64,000 nucleotides of DNA from Anabaena sp051781005 (GTDB lineage: Bacteria > Cyanobacteriota > Cyanobacteriia > Cyanobacteriales > Nostocaceae), in NCBI RefSeq assembly GCF_051781005.1, contig NZ_JBPWOA010000020.1:62001-126000 (forward strand), written 5' to 3'. A program made the position numbers and the translations under genes. The notes below the pieces were generated by a model, which saw only the letters and a program-made list of their open reading frames with translations, searched no databases and was not told where the DNA came from. Of the stretch, positions 53,867 through 61,860 are shown piece after piece. How positions within the stretch are numbered: the stretch's first letter is position 1; every line of letters starts with the position of its first letter.

Positions 53867-55219
53867 ATGGGACGTATTTTTATTTCGGCGGCGCATGGAG
53901 GAAGGGAAGCCGGGGGAATTGATCCTGGTGCGATCGCAGGTGGTACAACTGAAGCCAAAGAAATGATTCTGTTACGTGATTTAATTGTGACAGAACTCAG
54001 AGCGCGTAGCATTGAAATTTTATCGGTTCCTGATGATTTAAGCGCTGCCCAAACTATTACCTGGATTAATTCTCGCGCTCGTTCCACGGATGTAGCGCTA
54101 GAAATTGCAGCTGATGCTGCTAGTAGTCCTACGGTGAGAGGGGCTAGTGCTTACTACATTGCTAACAACAATCAACGCAAGCAAAATGCAGAAATGTTGC
54201 TGATGGGATTGTTGCGCCGTGTGCCTCAACTACCTAATCGTGGCGTTAAGCCAGATACAGATAGCGGCTTAGGTAGTTTGCAATTTTGTCGTCAAACAAC
54301 TGTCCCTGCGATGTTAATACAAGTCGGCTTTCTTAGCAGTCCAGATGATCGCAATTTATTACAAACTCGTCGCCGTGATTTTGCCTTGGGTATTGTTGAC
54401 GGATTAATAGCTTGGAGTCGCGCAATTGACCCAACTCCAGGAACACCTCCAGAAGCAAATTATCCACCAATTAATATTAATATAAATGGTCAAAATTATC
54501 CAGAGCAAGGAGTATTAATTAATGGCAACTCTTATATACCCATTGATTTAGTAGATCGCTTGCGAATTGATTTATCAACATCACCTAATGTGATTCGTAC
54601 TACTTATCGGCGTATAGTTTATATCAAAGCTATAGAACTTCGAGATTTTAATATTTCTGTTGGCTGGGAGGCTGCAACTAGCACTCTCAATCTGCGTTCT
54701 ATTCTCACTGTTTGTACTGGTCAAATAAACCAGATTATCTCTAATGGTAATACCACAGAAGTACAGCTACAAATCTTTCTGAAAAACAACAATGAAAATG
54801 CCATTGTCCAATTTCCTGATATACCAAAACTCTATCGAGAGGAAGCCAATATTGAGGGAGTAAATTATGATATTGCCTTTTGCCAAATGTGTCTAGAAAC
54901 AGGATTTTTACGTTTTGGCAGTGATATCAAACCTCAGCAAAATAACTTTGCAGGTTTAGGTGCAATAGGTGGTGGAACAGAAGCAGCATCTTTTCCTAGT
55001 GCCAGAATTGGTGTGAGAGCGCATATTCAACATTTGAAAGCTTACGCCAGTTTAGAACCTTTAGTCCAGCAAGAAGTAGATCCTCGGTTTAGATTTGTAA
55101 CCAGAGGTATTTCTCCTTCTGTTGATCAACTATCAGGAAGATGGTCAGCGGATTTAGATTATGGTACAAAAATTAAAGCGATGTTTAAAAGGCTTTATGA
55201 ATCAGCAAAATTACTTTGA
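53867..55219 (+). CDS. N-acetylmuramoyl-L-alanine amidase fused to a glucosaminidase-like domain
   Basis: 450 residues. About 1-185 are an Amidase_3 zinc hydrolase: IFISAAHGG (zinc His), KEMILLRDLIVTEL (zinc Glu region), and LIQVGFLSSPDDR (in place of the canonical E-x-G-F ending). A linker (about 190-300) contains NYPPINININ and a beta-rich part. About 310-450 resemble a mannosyl-glycoprotein endo-beta-N-acetylglucosaminidase-type domain (FCQMCLETGFLRFGS, FAGLGAIGGG, GVRAHIQHLKAYAS). So two bonds of peptidoglycan may be cut. No signal peptide or membrane segment is visible, which is odd for a wall enzyme. Confidence 0.85.
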   Translation: MGRIFISAAHGGREAGGIDPGAIAGGTTEAKEMILLRDLIVTELRARSIEILSVPDDLSAAQTITWINSRARSTDVALEIAADAASSPTVRGASAYYIANNNQRKQNAEMLLMGLLRRVPQLPNRGVKPDTDSGLGSLQFCRQTTVPAMLIQVGFLSSPDDRNLLQTRRRDFALGIVDGLIAWSRAIDPTPGTPPEANYPPINININGQNYPEQGVLINGNSYIPIDLVDRLRIDLSTSPNVIRTTYRRIVYIKAIELRDFNISVGWEAATSTLNLRSILTVCTGQINQIISNGNTTEVQLQIFLKNNNENAIVQFPDIPKLYREEANIEGVNYDIAFCQMCLETGFLRFGSDIKPQQNNFAGLGAIGGGTEAASFPSARIGVRAHIQHLKAYASLEPLVQQEVDPRFRFVTRGISPSVDQLSGRWSADLDYGTKIKAMFKRLYESAKLL

Positions 55220-55287
55220 GTAATGAGCGGTCATACTCTCCTCAAAAAACTAATATTGTATGACTTTGAATATGTAGAATTATGATC

Positions 55288-55383
55288 TATAGCGTTTCCT
55301 AATCGAATGAAGTACAAATTTATCTGCGTCCATCTGCGTTTAATTCTTTCTTTTTGTACCTCACTTGAATGGGAATTGCTATA
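55288..55383. repeat. MITE-like element with TATAGC...GTACAAA ends
   Basis: TATAGCGTTTCCTAATCGAA (55288-55307) and GAATGGGAATTGCTATA (55367-55383) are imperfect inverted repeats, both reaching a GTACAAA/TTTGTAC inner core. Same family as 15617-15748. No ORF. Confidence 0.6.
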
Positions 55384-55449
55384 ATTCATGCCATACTTAT
55401 AAATAATAGAAAATGCATAGAATATTCTCACTTCGTTTCTTTACTATTG

Positions 55450-55600
55450 AGGTGATTTTTTTGGTTGAGTATAAGGATAGATTCAACGTCATCATCCCAA
55501 TCACAACATAAAAAGGATAACTTTGAGAAACTTCTGCAACTTTTGCACCTAAAGCTCGTCTATAATCTCTGTCAGTAATAACAACTATTAATTACAAGAG
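55450..55600 (-). pseudogene. Possible gene fragment (VITDRDYRRALG)
   Basis: On the minus strand a frame reads VVITDRDYRRALGAKVAEVS, QSYPFYVVIGMMT and continues with less convincing sequence. It is preceded by a stop and has no start. The composition is coding-like, but I recognise no family and give it low confidence. Confidence 0.25.
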
Positions 55601-55612
55601 ATGTAGACTTTT

Positions 55613-56104
55613 ATGCGCTTACCTATTGCTATTGGTGCAGGATTACTAATTTCTTTTGGGTTATATTCACCATTGATTGCTCAACCACCTATTCAAATCG
55701 CACAAGCACGACCCACCGATTCCAATTTGGGACAATTAAGAAAAAATAGGCAATTATGGAAACAGCAAAAGATATCTAAATATCGTTATCAATTGACGCG
55801 GAGTTGCTTCTGTACAGCAGAAGCCAGAGGCCCTGTGATTGTTGAAGTTCGTAACGGTGTGACAACTTCTGTGATTTCTGTAGCCACTGGTAAGCCTGTT
55901 GATAAGGAATTATTTAAACAATATAATACTGTCCCCAAGCTATTTAGTGTAATTCAGGATGCGATCGCTCGCAAGGCAGATAGTCTAACGGTGAAATACA
56001 ACCCCAAACTCGGCTACCCGACCCAAATTAACGTTGATTATAGCCAACAGATGGCAGATGAAGAATTATATTTGACAATTGAAAATTTTCAAGTACTGAA
56101 ATAA
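55613..56104 (+). CDS. DUF6174-like secreted protein
   Basis: 163 residues. MRLPIAIGAGLLISFGLYSP is a signal peptide (possible cleavage after about residue 30: IAQPPIQIAQA). The mature part has a single conserved domain with QLRKNRQLWKQQKISKYRYQ, then LTRSCFCTAEARGPVIVEVR (a Cys pair) and YPTQINVDYSQQMADEELYL, the pattern of the DUF6174 family (from memory). Function unknown; exported. Confidence 0.82.
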   Translation: MRLPIAIGAGLLISFGLYSPLIAQPPIQIAQARPTDSNLGQLRKNRQLWKQQKISKYRYQLTRSCFCTAEARGPVIVEVRNGVTTSVISVATGKPVDKELFKQYNTVPKLFSVIQDAIARKADSLTVKYNPKLGYPTQINVDYSQQMADEELYLTIENFQVLK

Positions 56105-56159
56105 TGCATCTATTCCTCTGCAACAATAATAGAACTTTTTCAAGATGTGACTAAAAACC

Positions 56160-56233
56160 TTGTAGGGTAGGTTAGGATAGTAGTCCGTAACCCACCCTCC
56201 AAATTGGGGATTTTTTATTTAGAAGTCCCTCAG
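56160..56233. repeat. Partial MITE-like copy (TTTAGAAGTCCCT end)
   Basis: GTAGGGTAGGTTAGGATAGT, AGTCCGTAACCCACC and ATTTTTTATTTAGAAGTCCC: the right half of the 9351-9515 element. The left end is not recognisable. Confidence 0.6.
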
Positions 56234-56342
56234 ACAGCCAAAACTGAAATGTCAATGGTGCATTATTAATTTAATGGTAGCAATTTTCCTGATGTCAGCC
56301 GAGTAATGCTGAAACAGCAAATAAAGAACTTAAGAGTTTTTT

Positions 56343-57197
56343 ATGAAAAAAAACACTATTTCTCGGTTCTGTAGTTATACCTTAATTGGCATCATATCTT
56401 TCACATCTATTTTAGGTACAACGACATCTGCGTTTCCTCAAATAGTCAAAGCTTCCCTCGTTAAGCCAACTTCTTTAATAGAGACTACTTTAATCTGGCC
56501 TACTCACGGAATTGTTTCTCAAGGTTTCCGTAAATATCAACATGAAGGAATTGATATTGCTGGAGCAACTGGAACTCCTATTTTCGCGGCTGCATCTGGT
56601 ACAGTTGTTAAGGCTGGTTGGGATGATTGGGGTTTAGGTAATTTTATAGAAATTAAGCATCCTGATCATAGTGTGACAGTCTATGGTCACAATCGTCGTT
56701 TATTGGTCAGTAAAGGTCAACAAGTTAATCAAGGTCAAATAATTGCAGAAATGGGATCTACAGGTAATAGTACAGCGCCTCATTTACACTTTGAATTTCA
56801 TCCAGACAGCCGTTTATCAGTTGATCCTCTGCACCTATTACCATCTTCAACTACAGCAAAAATACCATTAAAGAAACCAGTTTCGCCTTCACAACCAATT
56901 CTTACACCTGTGAGTACTGATAATAAATGCAGTGGTGTTACAGTTATAGCAGGTGAGACAGAAAAAATTCGTGTCCAAGTTTGTGAAGAAAAGGGTCAAT
57001 TATTTTACATTGGTCAATCAAAGCAAGATGCAAGTAAACCTGTGAAGGTAGTCGCTTGGAATGTTGGCGAAAATAAATATCGAGCAGATAATGGTACTTT
57101 TTCATACTTAGTTAGCCCAGAAAAGGTAGAAGTATGGCGGTATGGAAGTCCGATTCGATCTGATAATTTCAATACTTCTGATGGCGAGAGTAATTGA
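56343..57197 (+). CDS. Secreted M23 (LytM) peptidase domain protein
   Basis: 284 residues. The N-terminal 40 residues are a signal peptide (LIGIISFTSILGTTTSAFPQ). About 60-160 are an M23 metallopeptidase with all zinc ligands: HEGIDIAG (H...D) and HLHFEFH (H-x-H), plus GWDDWGLGNFIEIKH. It cleaves peptidoglycan cross-bridges or serves as an amidase activator. The last 100 residues form a small beta-rich domain with two Cys (NKCSGVTV...VQVCEEKG) that I do not recognise. It is on the same strand as the two neighbouring wall genes but not tightly spaced. Confidence 0.93.
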   Translation: MKKNTISRFCSYTLIGIISFTSILGTTTSAFPQIVKASLVKPTSLIETTLIWPTHGIVSQGFRKYQHEGIDIAGATGTPIFAAASGTVVKAGWDDWGLGNFIEIKHPDHSVTVYGHNRRLLVSKGQQVNQGQIIAEMGSTGNSTAPHLHFEFHPDSRLSVDPLHLLPSSTTAKIPLKKPVSPSQPILTPVSTDNKCSGVTVIAGETEKIRVQVCEEKGQLFYIGQSKQDASKPVKVVAWNVGENKYRADNGTFSYLVSPEKVEVWRYGSPIRSDNFNTSDGESN

Positions 57198-57386
57198 AGC
57201 TACTGTCCAGTTCGGTAAATTATGATTTCGTTAAAAATACCCTTTGTGACAGTTGAAAGGGCGGAATATGCAGTCAAAATTTCTGCTAATTAAAGAGTAT
57301 AAAATACATCTAGATTAATTAAATCTAGACAAACGCAAATTAAATCTCTGTAATAGCCAACCATTCACATCAAGGAGCAGGGCATC

Positions 57387-57989
57387 ATGGAATATATGGC
57401 TTATTCATATATGTATATGGCGAATGAAGAGGAACCTGTAAATATTGAATTGAATCTTCCCGAATTTTCAGTTAATTGGCAAAAATTGCTGAAATCTTCT
57501 GCTTGGTTAACTTTAGCCGGGATAACTGTCTTGCTTGCGGCTGTATCCCAAGTTCAAGAAGCTTCAGCAGAATATGTGAGAACTAATGGAAATTGTTTAT
57601 ATATTCGTAGAGGTGCTAGTGCTGGTAACTCTTCTGTAGCTTGTGTACCTAATGGGACAAACATTGGGAATACGGGAAATGTTAGAAATGGTTTTGCTCA
57701 AATCACTTCAGGACGCTACCAGGGATATTATGTCTCTGAAAGATGGATTAGTATGAATCGGGGGACATCTCCTAATCGTCCTGGTCTTGGTGTTGGTGGT
57801 CGGGTCTTGTTAAGACGTGGCTCTAGAGGTGAAGCGGTGAGATCAGTGCAAAGAGCTTTAGGGATAAGAGTTGATGGTGTCTATGGCCCAAATACTGCTC
57901 AACAAGTTCGCAATTTTCAAAGCAGAAATGGTCTGCGTGTAGATGGTGTGGTTGGCCCCGCAACTCGTAGCGCTTTGGGTATTAGTTAG
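57387..57989 (+). CDS. SH3-like and peptidoglycan-binding domain protein
   Basis: 200 residues. About residues 36-62 form a signal or anchor helix (WLTLAGITVLLAAVSQVQEA); the first 35 residues are cytoplasmic and Met/Tyr-rich (MEYMAYSYMYMANEEE), an odd N-terminus. Residues 63-130 are an SH3b-like domain (RTNGNCLYIRRGASAGNSSV), and 138-200 a PG_binding_1 domain (RRGSRGEAVRSVQRALGIRV, GPNTAQQVRNFQSRNGLRVD, GPATRSALG). AAGGAG lies 8 bases before the ATG. It binds cell wall but lacks a catalytic domain. Confidence 0.92.
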   Translation: MEYMAYSYMYMANEEEPVNIELNLPEFSVNWQKLLKSSAWLTLAGITVLLAAVSQVQEASAEYVRTNGNCLYIRRGASAGNSSVACVPNGTNIGNTGNVRNGFAQITSGRYQGYYVSERWISMNRGTSPNRPGLGVGGRVLLRRGSRGEAVRSVQRALGIRVDGVYGPNTAQQVRNFQSRNGLRVDGVVGPATRSALGIS

Positions 57990-58068
57990 AGGTGATTGGG
58001 TATATCATGTTCGGTTGATTATTTACTATTCTCGAAGAATTTCACCCCGTCAAAAGATCCTTTTGAAT

Positions 58069-58347
58069 CCCCTCCCTGCAAGCTAGGCTACGGTGTACAC
58101 ACAAGTACTATTTGCAAGGGTTTTAGGCGTTATAGACCCCTTAAATTGTCATTACGAGCGGAGCGAAGTAATCACATAATCCCGTGGTTTTTGCGATTGC
58201 TCCGTCGTTCCTCCTCTCTACGAGACGCTAACGCGAACGCAATGACAGGTTTCCAGAGCGATCGCAAAACCTCAAGCTAGATGACGAAACCAAGTACTAG
58301 TAGGAATTTTAAGACTTGTGTGTACACCGTAGGCAAGCTAGGAGGGG
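58069..58347 (+). terminator. Rho-independent terminator of the PG-binding gene, split by a MITE
   Basis: Arms CCCCTCC (58069-58075) and GGAGGGG (58341-58347), followed by TTTTGAGTTTTTATTTTT, pair around the 10-bp target duplication. They are separated by a 245-bp element; without it they would form a compact terminator about 80 bp beyond the PG-binding gene stop. Confidence 0.8.
58088..58332. mobile_element. 245-bp MITE with perfect 19-bp ends and 10-bp target duplication
   Basis: CTACGGTGTACACACAAGT (58088-58106) and its exact reverse complement ACTTGTGTGTACACCGTAG (58314-58332). The direct repeat GCAAGCTAGG is at 58078-58087 and 58333-58342. A duplication of 10-12 bp is typical of IS4-family transposases, so a partner transposase of that family is possible. 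The interior has no transposase but a nested palindromic repeat (CATTACGAGCGGAGCGAAGT). Confidence 0.93.
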
Positions 58348-58363
58348 TTTTGAGTTTTTATTT

Positions 58364-59473
58364 TTACCGCAAATAATTCTGCACTATTGCCAAAATACGT
58401 TCTGCTGCATGACCATCACCAAAGGGATTAATTGCATTAGCCATTGCTGTATAAGCTTCAGGGTTACTTAATAACTCACTTGCAGCAGCAACAATACTGT
58501 CTGTTTCGGTTCCCACCAATTTGGCTGTACCTGCTGTAACGGCTTCTGGTCTTTCTGTGGTGTCTCTGAGAACAAGTACTGGTTTACCTAAACTGGGTGC
58601 TTCTTCTTGTAAACCACCGGAGTCTGTTAATAATAAGTGCGATCGCACTATTGCCCCTACTAATTCACCATAATCTAAAGGTTCTGTCAAGAATATACGC
58701 GGATGATTACCTAACAGTTGCTGCAATGGTTCTCTAACTGTAGGATTCCTGTGTAAAGGTAATAATAAGGCTGTGTCAGGAAATTTTTCGAGAATCTGTA
58801 AAAAACTTTGTGCGATCGCTTGCAGTGGTTCTCCCCAATTCTCCCGGCGATGTACTGTTGCCAGTATAGTCCTATATTTATCCCAATTTAAACCCGGTAT
58901 ATCACAAGCAGGTTTAGTTGCAGCCACACTCAACAACGCATCAATTACTGTATTACCCGTTAGGTGAATTTTCCCCAACACCCCAGAAGCTTGCAAATTT
59001 TCCATTGCTAAAGAAGTCGGAGCAAAATGTAACTGCGTGATTTGCGAAATCAACCTTCTATTAGCTTCTTCTGGGTAAGGATTAAATAAATCATCAGTTC
59101 TTAACCCCGCTTCCACATGACCTACAGGGATTTTTTGATAAAAAGCTGCCAAAGCTGCCGCAAAAGCTGTTGTCGTGTCTCCCTGGACTATAACTAAATC
59201 TAGCTTTTGTTCTCTAAATAAAGCTTCTAAACCTTGCAAACTCCGACAGGTAATATCATTTAGAGATTGTTTAGGCTGCATAATCTCTAAATTATGATCT
59301 GCCTTTAAGTTGAACAACTGCATCACCTGTGCAACCATTTCCCGATGCTGTCCAGTCAGAATTACCTGTACTGCCAAATCTGGACAACCTTGGAAAACCT
59401 GAATGACTGGTGCTAGTTTAATCGCTTCGGGACGAGTACCTAAAATAATGCCAACTCGGTTTTGATTAGTCAT
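58364..59473 (-). CDS. wecB: UDP-N-acetylglucosamine 2-epimerase (non-hydrolysing)
   Basis: Interconverts UDP-GlcNAc and UDP-ManNAc for surface polysaccharides. 369 residues: LGTRPEAIKLAPVIQVF, GQHREMVAQVMQLF, LVIVQGDTTTAFAAALAAFY, GHVEAGLRTDDLFNPYPEE, TVHRRENWGEPLQAI, and LLTDSGGLQEEAPSLGKPVL are all in place. No other sugar genes are nearby. The start codon ATG at 59473 (MTNQNRVGII) fits the family. Confidence 0.95.
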   Translation of the reverse strand: MTNQNRVGIILGTRPEAIKLAPVIQVFQGCPDLAVQVILTGQHREMVAQVMQLFNLKADHNLEIMQPKQSLNDITCRSLQGLEALFREQKLDLVIVQGDTTTAFAAALAAFYQKIPVGHVEAGLRTDDLFNPYPEEANRRLISQITQLHFAPTSLAMENLQASGVLGKIHLTGNTVIDALLSVAATKPACDIPGLNWDKYRTILATVHRRENWGEPLQAIAQSFLQILEKFPDTALLLPLHRNPTVREPLQQLLGNHPRIFLTEPLDYGELVGAIVRSHLLLTDSGGLQEEAPSLGKPVLVLRDTTERPEAVTAGTAKLVGTETDSIVAAASELLSNPEAYTAMANAINPFGDGHAAERILAIVQNYLR

Positions 59474-60008
59474 GAGTTATTAGTCATTAGTCATATCGTG
59501 TTCGGTTAAATATTTATCCTTAAATTAAGGCAGCACAGCGGTATTAAGAATTTTGGCGTTGCTGAATTTGGATATGAATTTCAAAAAAGCTAAATCTTGA
59601 ACCTTGATTCTTTGCGTCTTCCCTGCGGGACGCTACGCGAATGCGCCTACTTTTACGAGATCGCTAAAAGCGATTGCGTGAGGTATATTCATATTTTCAA
59701 TCAGCAACGCCAGAATTTTGTTACAGATGCAGGAATTATAACTAATCAGCCGCACCCATATCATTTACCGTTCTCGTTCATATCTCAACTCAGGGTGAAT
59801 ACTGTATACTACAGCATCATGTATTTAGACCACGCTCTTGATTCCTCTCTGTGCGACGGACACTTTGCTCAAGTCGGGAGACCCGCCCACGCAAGTGTCC
59901 TCCTCTGCGCCTCTGCGTGAGACAGAAAAATGTGGTTCATTTACCCAAAAATCGCTGTAAAATTATTTATTGGGCTTTCAACCTTACAATCCCCTACTCT
60001 CTTCGGTA
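59474..60008. other. 535-bp region upstream of the YdeI-like gene
   Basis: Contains STRR pieces (59475-59495), the MITE at 59555-59711 and another piece of cyanobacterial repeat DNA (TCCTCTGCGCCTCTGCGTGA at about 59905). The 107-codon open frame at 59597-59920 lies across these repeats and is not called. Confidence 0.55.
59555..59711. mobile_element. 157-bp MITE with GGCGTTGCTGA ends and 8-bp target duplication
   Basis: GGCGTTGCTGA (59555-59565) and TCAGCAACGCC (59701-59711) are exact inverted repeats; the direct repeat AGAATTTT at 59547-59554 and 59712-59719 flanks them. A palindromic repeat (CTTCCCTGCGGGACGCTACG) is nested at 59617-59645. No transposase. Confidence 0.82.
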
Positions 60009-60593
60009 ATGCCAAAATTTGAAGACCAATTGGAAACTATTTATGCTACTGATCGGCAAGAATGGCGGGAGTGGTTAGAAAAGAATCATCTCACCTCACC
60101 TGGTATATGGTTGATTTACTACAAGGTGAAAAGCGGTAAACCAAGCGTTAAATATAGCGAAGCAGTCAAACAAGCTCTCTGCTTTGGTTGGATTGATAGT
60201 AAAGTTAAATCATTGGATGCAGAGCGTTATCAGCAAATTTTCACACCCCGAAAACCAAAAAGTGTGTGGTCAAAATTAAATAAGCAATATATTGAAGAGC
60301 TAATTGAACAAGGCTTAATGACTGAGGTGGGTCTAGAAAAAATTCAAGCTGCAAAACAAAATGGCTCATGGAAAGCCTTGGATGCGATCGAAGCATTGAT
60401 AATTCCCATAGATTTGAAACAAGCTCTAGAAGTAAACTCTTCAGCCAATCTTAATTTCGAGGCGTTTAGTAATTCATTGAAGAAGAATATTCTATTTTGG
60501 ATTGACAGTGCAAAACGTCCAGAGACTAGATTGAAAAGAATTGAGCAAACCATAATTTCATCAGCACAAAACAGAAATCCATTGAGCCGATAA
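60009..60593 (+). CDS. YdeI/OmpD-associated family protein
   Basis: 194 residues from ATG 60009 (MPKFEDQLETIYATDRQEWR); the longer frame from 59970 is not supported. The pattern EWLEKNHLTSPGIWLIYYKV, KSGKPSVKYSEAVKQALCFG, WIDSKVKSLDAERYQQIFTP and RKPKSVWSKLNKQYIEELIE identifies the YdeI/OmpD-associated family, common but of uncertain role. Soluble and without signal peptide. Confidence 0.92.
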   Translation: MPKFEDQLETIYATDRQEWREWLEKNHLTSPGIWLIYYKVKSGKPSVKYSEAVKQALCFGWIDSKVKSLDAERYQQIFTPRKPKSVWSKLNKQYIEELIEQGLMTEVGLEKIQAAKQNGSWKALDAIEALIIPIDLKQALEVNSSANLNFEAFSNSLKKNILFWIDSAKRPETRLKRIEQTIISSAQNRNPLSR

Positions 60594-60661
60594 AGGGGCT
60601 TTCATGCACTTAGGGTTTGGTGGAATACAAGACTAATTGCTGATTCTGATAGTCCGGAAGT

Positions 60662-60690
60662 CATGAAAAAACCCGGCTTAACCGGGCAGA
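60662..60690 (-). terminator. Rho-independent terminator of the small membrane protein gene
   Basis: On the minus strand CCCGGTTAAGCCGGG, a perfect 5-bp GC stem with a 5-nt loop, is followed by TTTTTTC. It is about 40 bp beyond the stop of the next gene on that strand. Confidence 0.85.
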
Positions 60691-60722
60691 TGCACTGTTT
60701 GTCGAGTTTAACAATGTGTTAA

Positions 60723-61094
60723 CTATTTGAGTTCACAAGTTAAAGGACAAGCTGCAAAAACAGTAGTCTGCGCCTTGTCTGCCTCACCATGTAGCCAGCT
60801 TAACCATCTGACTTCTTTGGGATGAACACCTTTTGCAGTCAGCACACCGGCCATGATCAACACTGCCATAACATTGAACATTATTAAACCACCTGCCACC
60901 AACAAAACGGCACTAACAGGCATTACAGATTGCAACACAATGGATAACAGGCATCCGACCGTAGCCATTACCACAACCAATGGAAAACCAACAACCAGCA
61001 AGCACACTGCCAATGTGAAAGTCCATATCAAAAAGCTTTTCATCATCAACAAGGAGTAGGTCTTTCCTTGATTAGAGCTTTCAGCCAAAACCAT
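60723..61094 (-). CDS. Small membrane protein of unknown function (123 residues)
   Basis: Three hydrophobic segments (about 21-45 SFLIWTFTLAVCLLVVGFPL; 45-70; 73-95 AVLLVAGGLIMFNVMAVLIM) and a polar C-terminus with HPKEVRWLSWLHGEADKAQT and a final FAACPLTCEL, a Cys pair. No family recognised; it looks like a small cyanobacterial inner-membrane protein. The start is ATG 61094, since GGGAGG lies at the right distance before it; the longer frame starting with TTG 61109 includes that ribosome site itself. Confidence 0.78.
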   Translation of the reverse strand: MVLAESSNQGKTYSLLMMKSFLIWTFTLAVCLLVVGFPLVVVMATVGCLLSIVLQSVMPVSAVLLVAGGLIMFNVMAVLIMAGVLTAKGVHPKEVRWLSWLHGEADKAQTTVFAACPLTCELK

Positions 61095-61860
61095 GACTTT
61101 TCCTCCCAAAATTACACAGCTAAAGTTTAAAGTTTGACTTCAGTTACTTCTCGCTGTTTGCGAGCTAACTGAAATTGATTCAGTGAAATCCAGTATATAG
61201 AAACCTGATGGAAAGATGAGCATTTCTTTACTAAAGTTTACAGTTAATCTTTTGTAATTATGAATCGAAAGTCCAATTTACGTTTTAGCAGTCAGACCAG
61301 TTCCGCTATATGCCTTCAGGAATAGACCCTCATAGGTACAAGAGTAATATCTTGATCCCCAAATTCTGATAACGATTGAGCTTAACATTTCTTATAAAAA
61401 CTAGGATTGATTCTCATAATTCTCAGACAGGGCTGCAAAAATTATCTGCTGCTGATTTTGTTACTCAATTGGGTGGAAAAAGGTCAGAAATTTCTCATAT
61501 AACGCCGTGAAATATTTGTAATTCGCAATCTGAGTTTTATTAGACACAATACATTAATCAAGTATTTGCGCGATAGTACTGAAGATTAACTGGTGTAAAA
61601 CCAGGTTATATTGGTAAAAGAATTTGTATATAACCGATAACGCCGGAAATTAGCAGCAACAAAACACAGATTGAGGTGGATAACCTAAAACTGAGTGTTG
61701 TGCCTAATTTCCTATCATCTTCCTATCTGCCTCAAGTGTGGAAACAGATGTGAGTATTTCTTACTTTTGTTGAGATGGGTTAATGAACAGATAGAAAATT
61801 GAAATTTTTTTGTATAAAACCCGAAAACATTCTCCGCCCCAAAAGCCCCAAAAGATTTAT
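61095..61860. other. 766-bp intergenic region upstream of pilT
   Basis: No convincing gene. It should hold promoters for the divergent small membrane gene and pilT. A possible hairpin AACTGGTGTAAAACCAGGTT at 61589-61608 is noted; it lacks a U-run. I found no Yfr1-type ACUCCUCACAC. Confidence 0.5.

Larger units (their letters stand above)
55220..55612. other. 393-bp intergenic region
   Basis: Contains the MITE-like element at 55288-55383 and a possible gene remnant at 55450-55600. No intact gene. Confidence 0.5.

Noticed and set aside
57996..58280. 94-codon plus-strand frame after the PG-binding gene
   Set aside because: Most of it is inside the 245-bp MITE and its nested repeat.
59597..59920. 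107-codon plus-strand frame
   Set aside because: Built from repeat DNA (MITE and dispersed repeats); ends in the CTCTGCGCCTCTGCGTGA repeat.
61589..61608. Hairpin AACTGGTGTAAAACCAGGTT as an sRNA or terminator
   Set aside because: The stem is imperfect and no U-run follows; no known sRNA motif is present.
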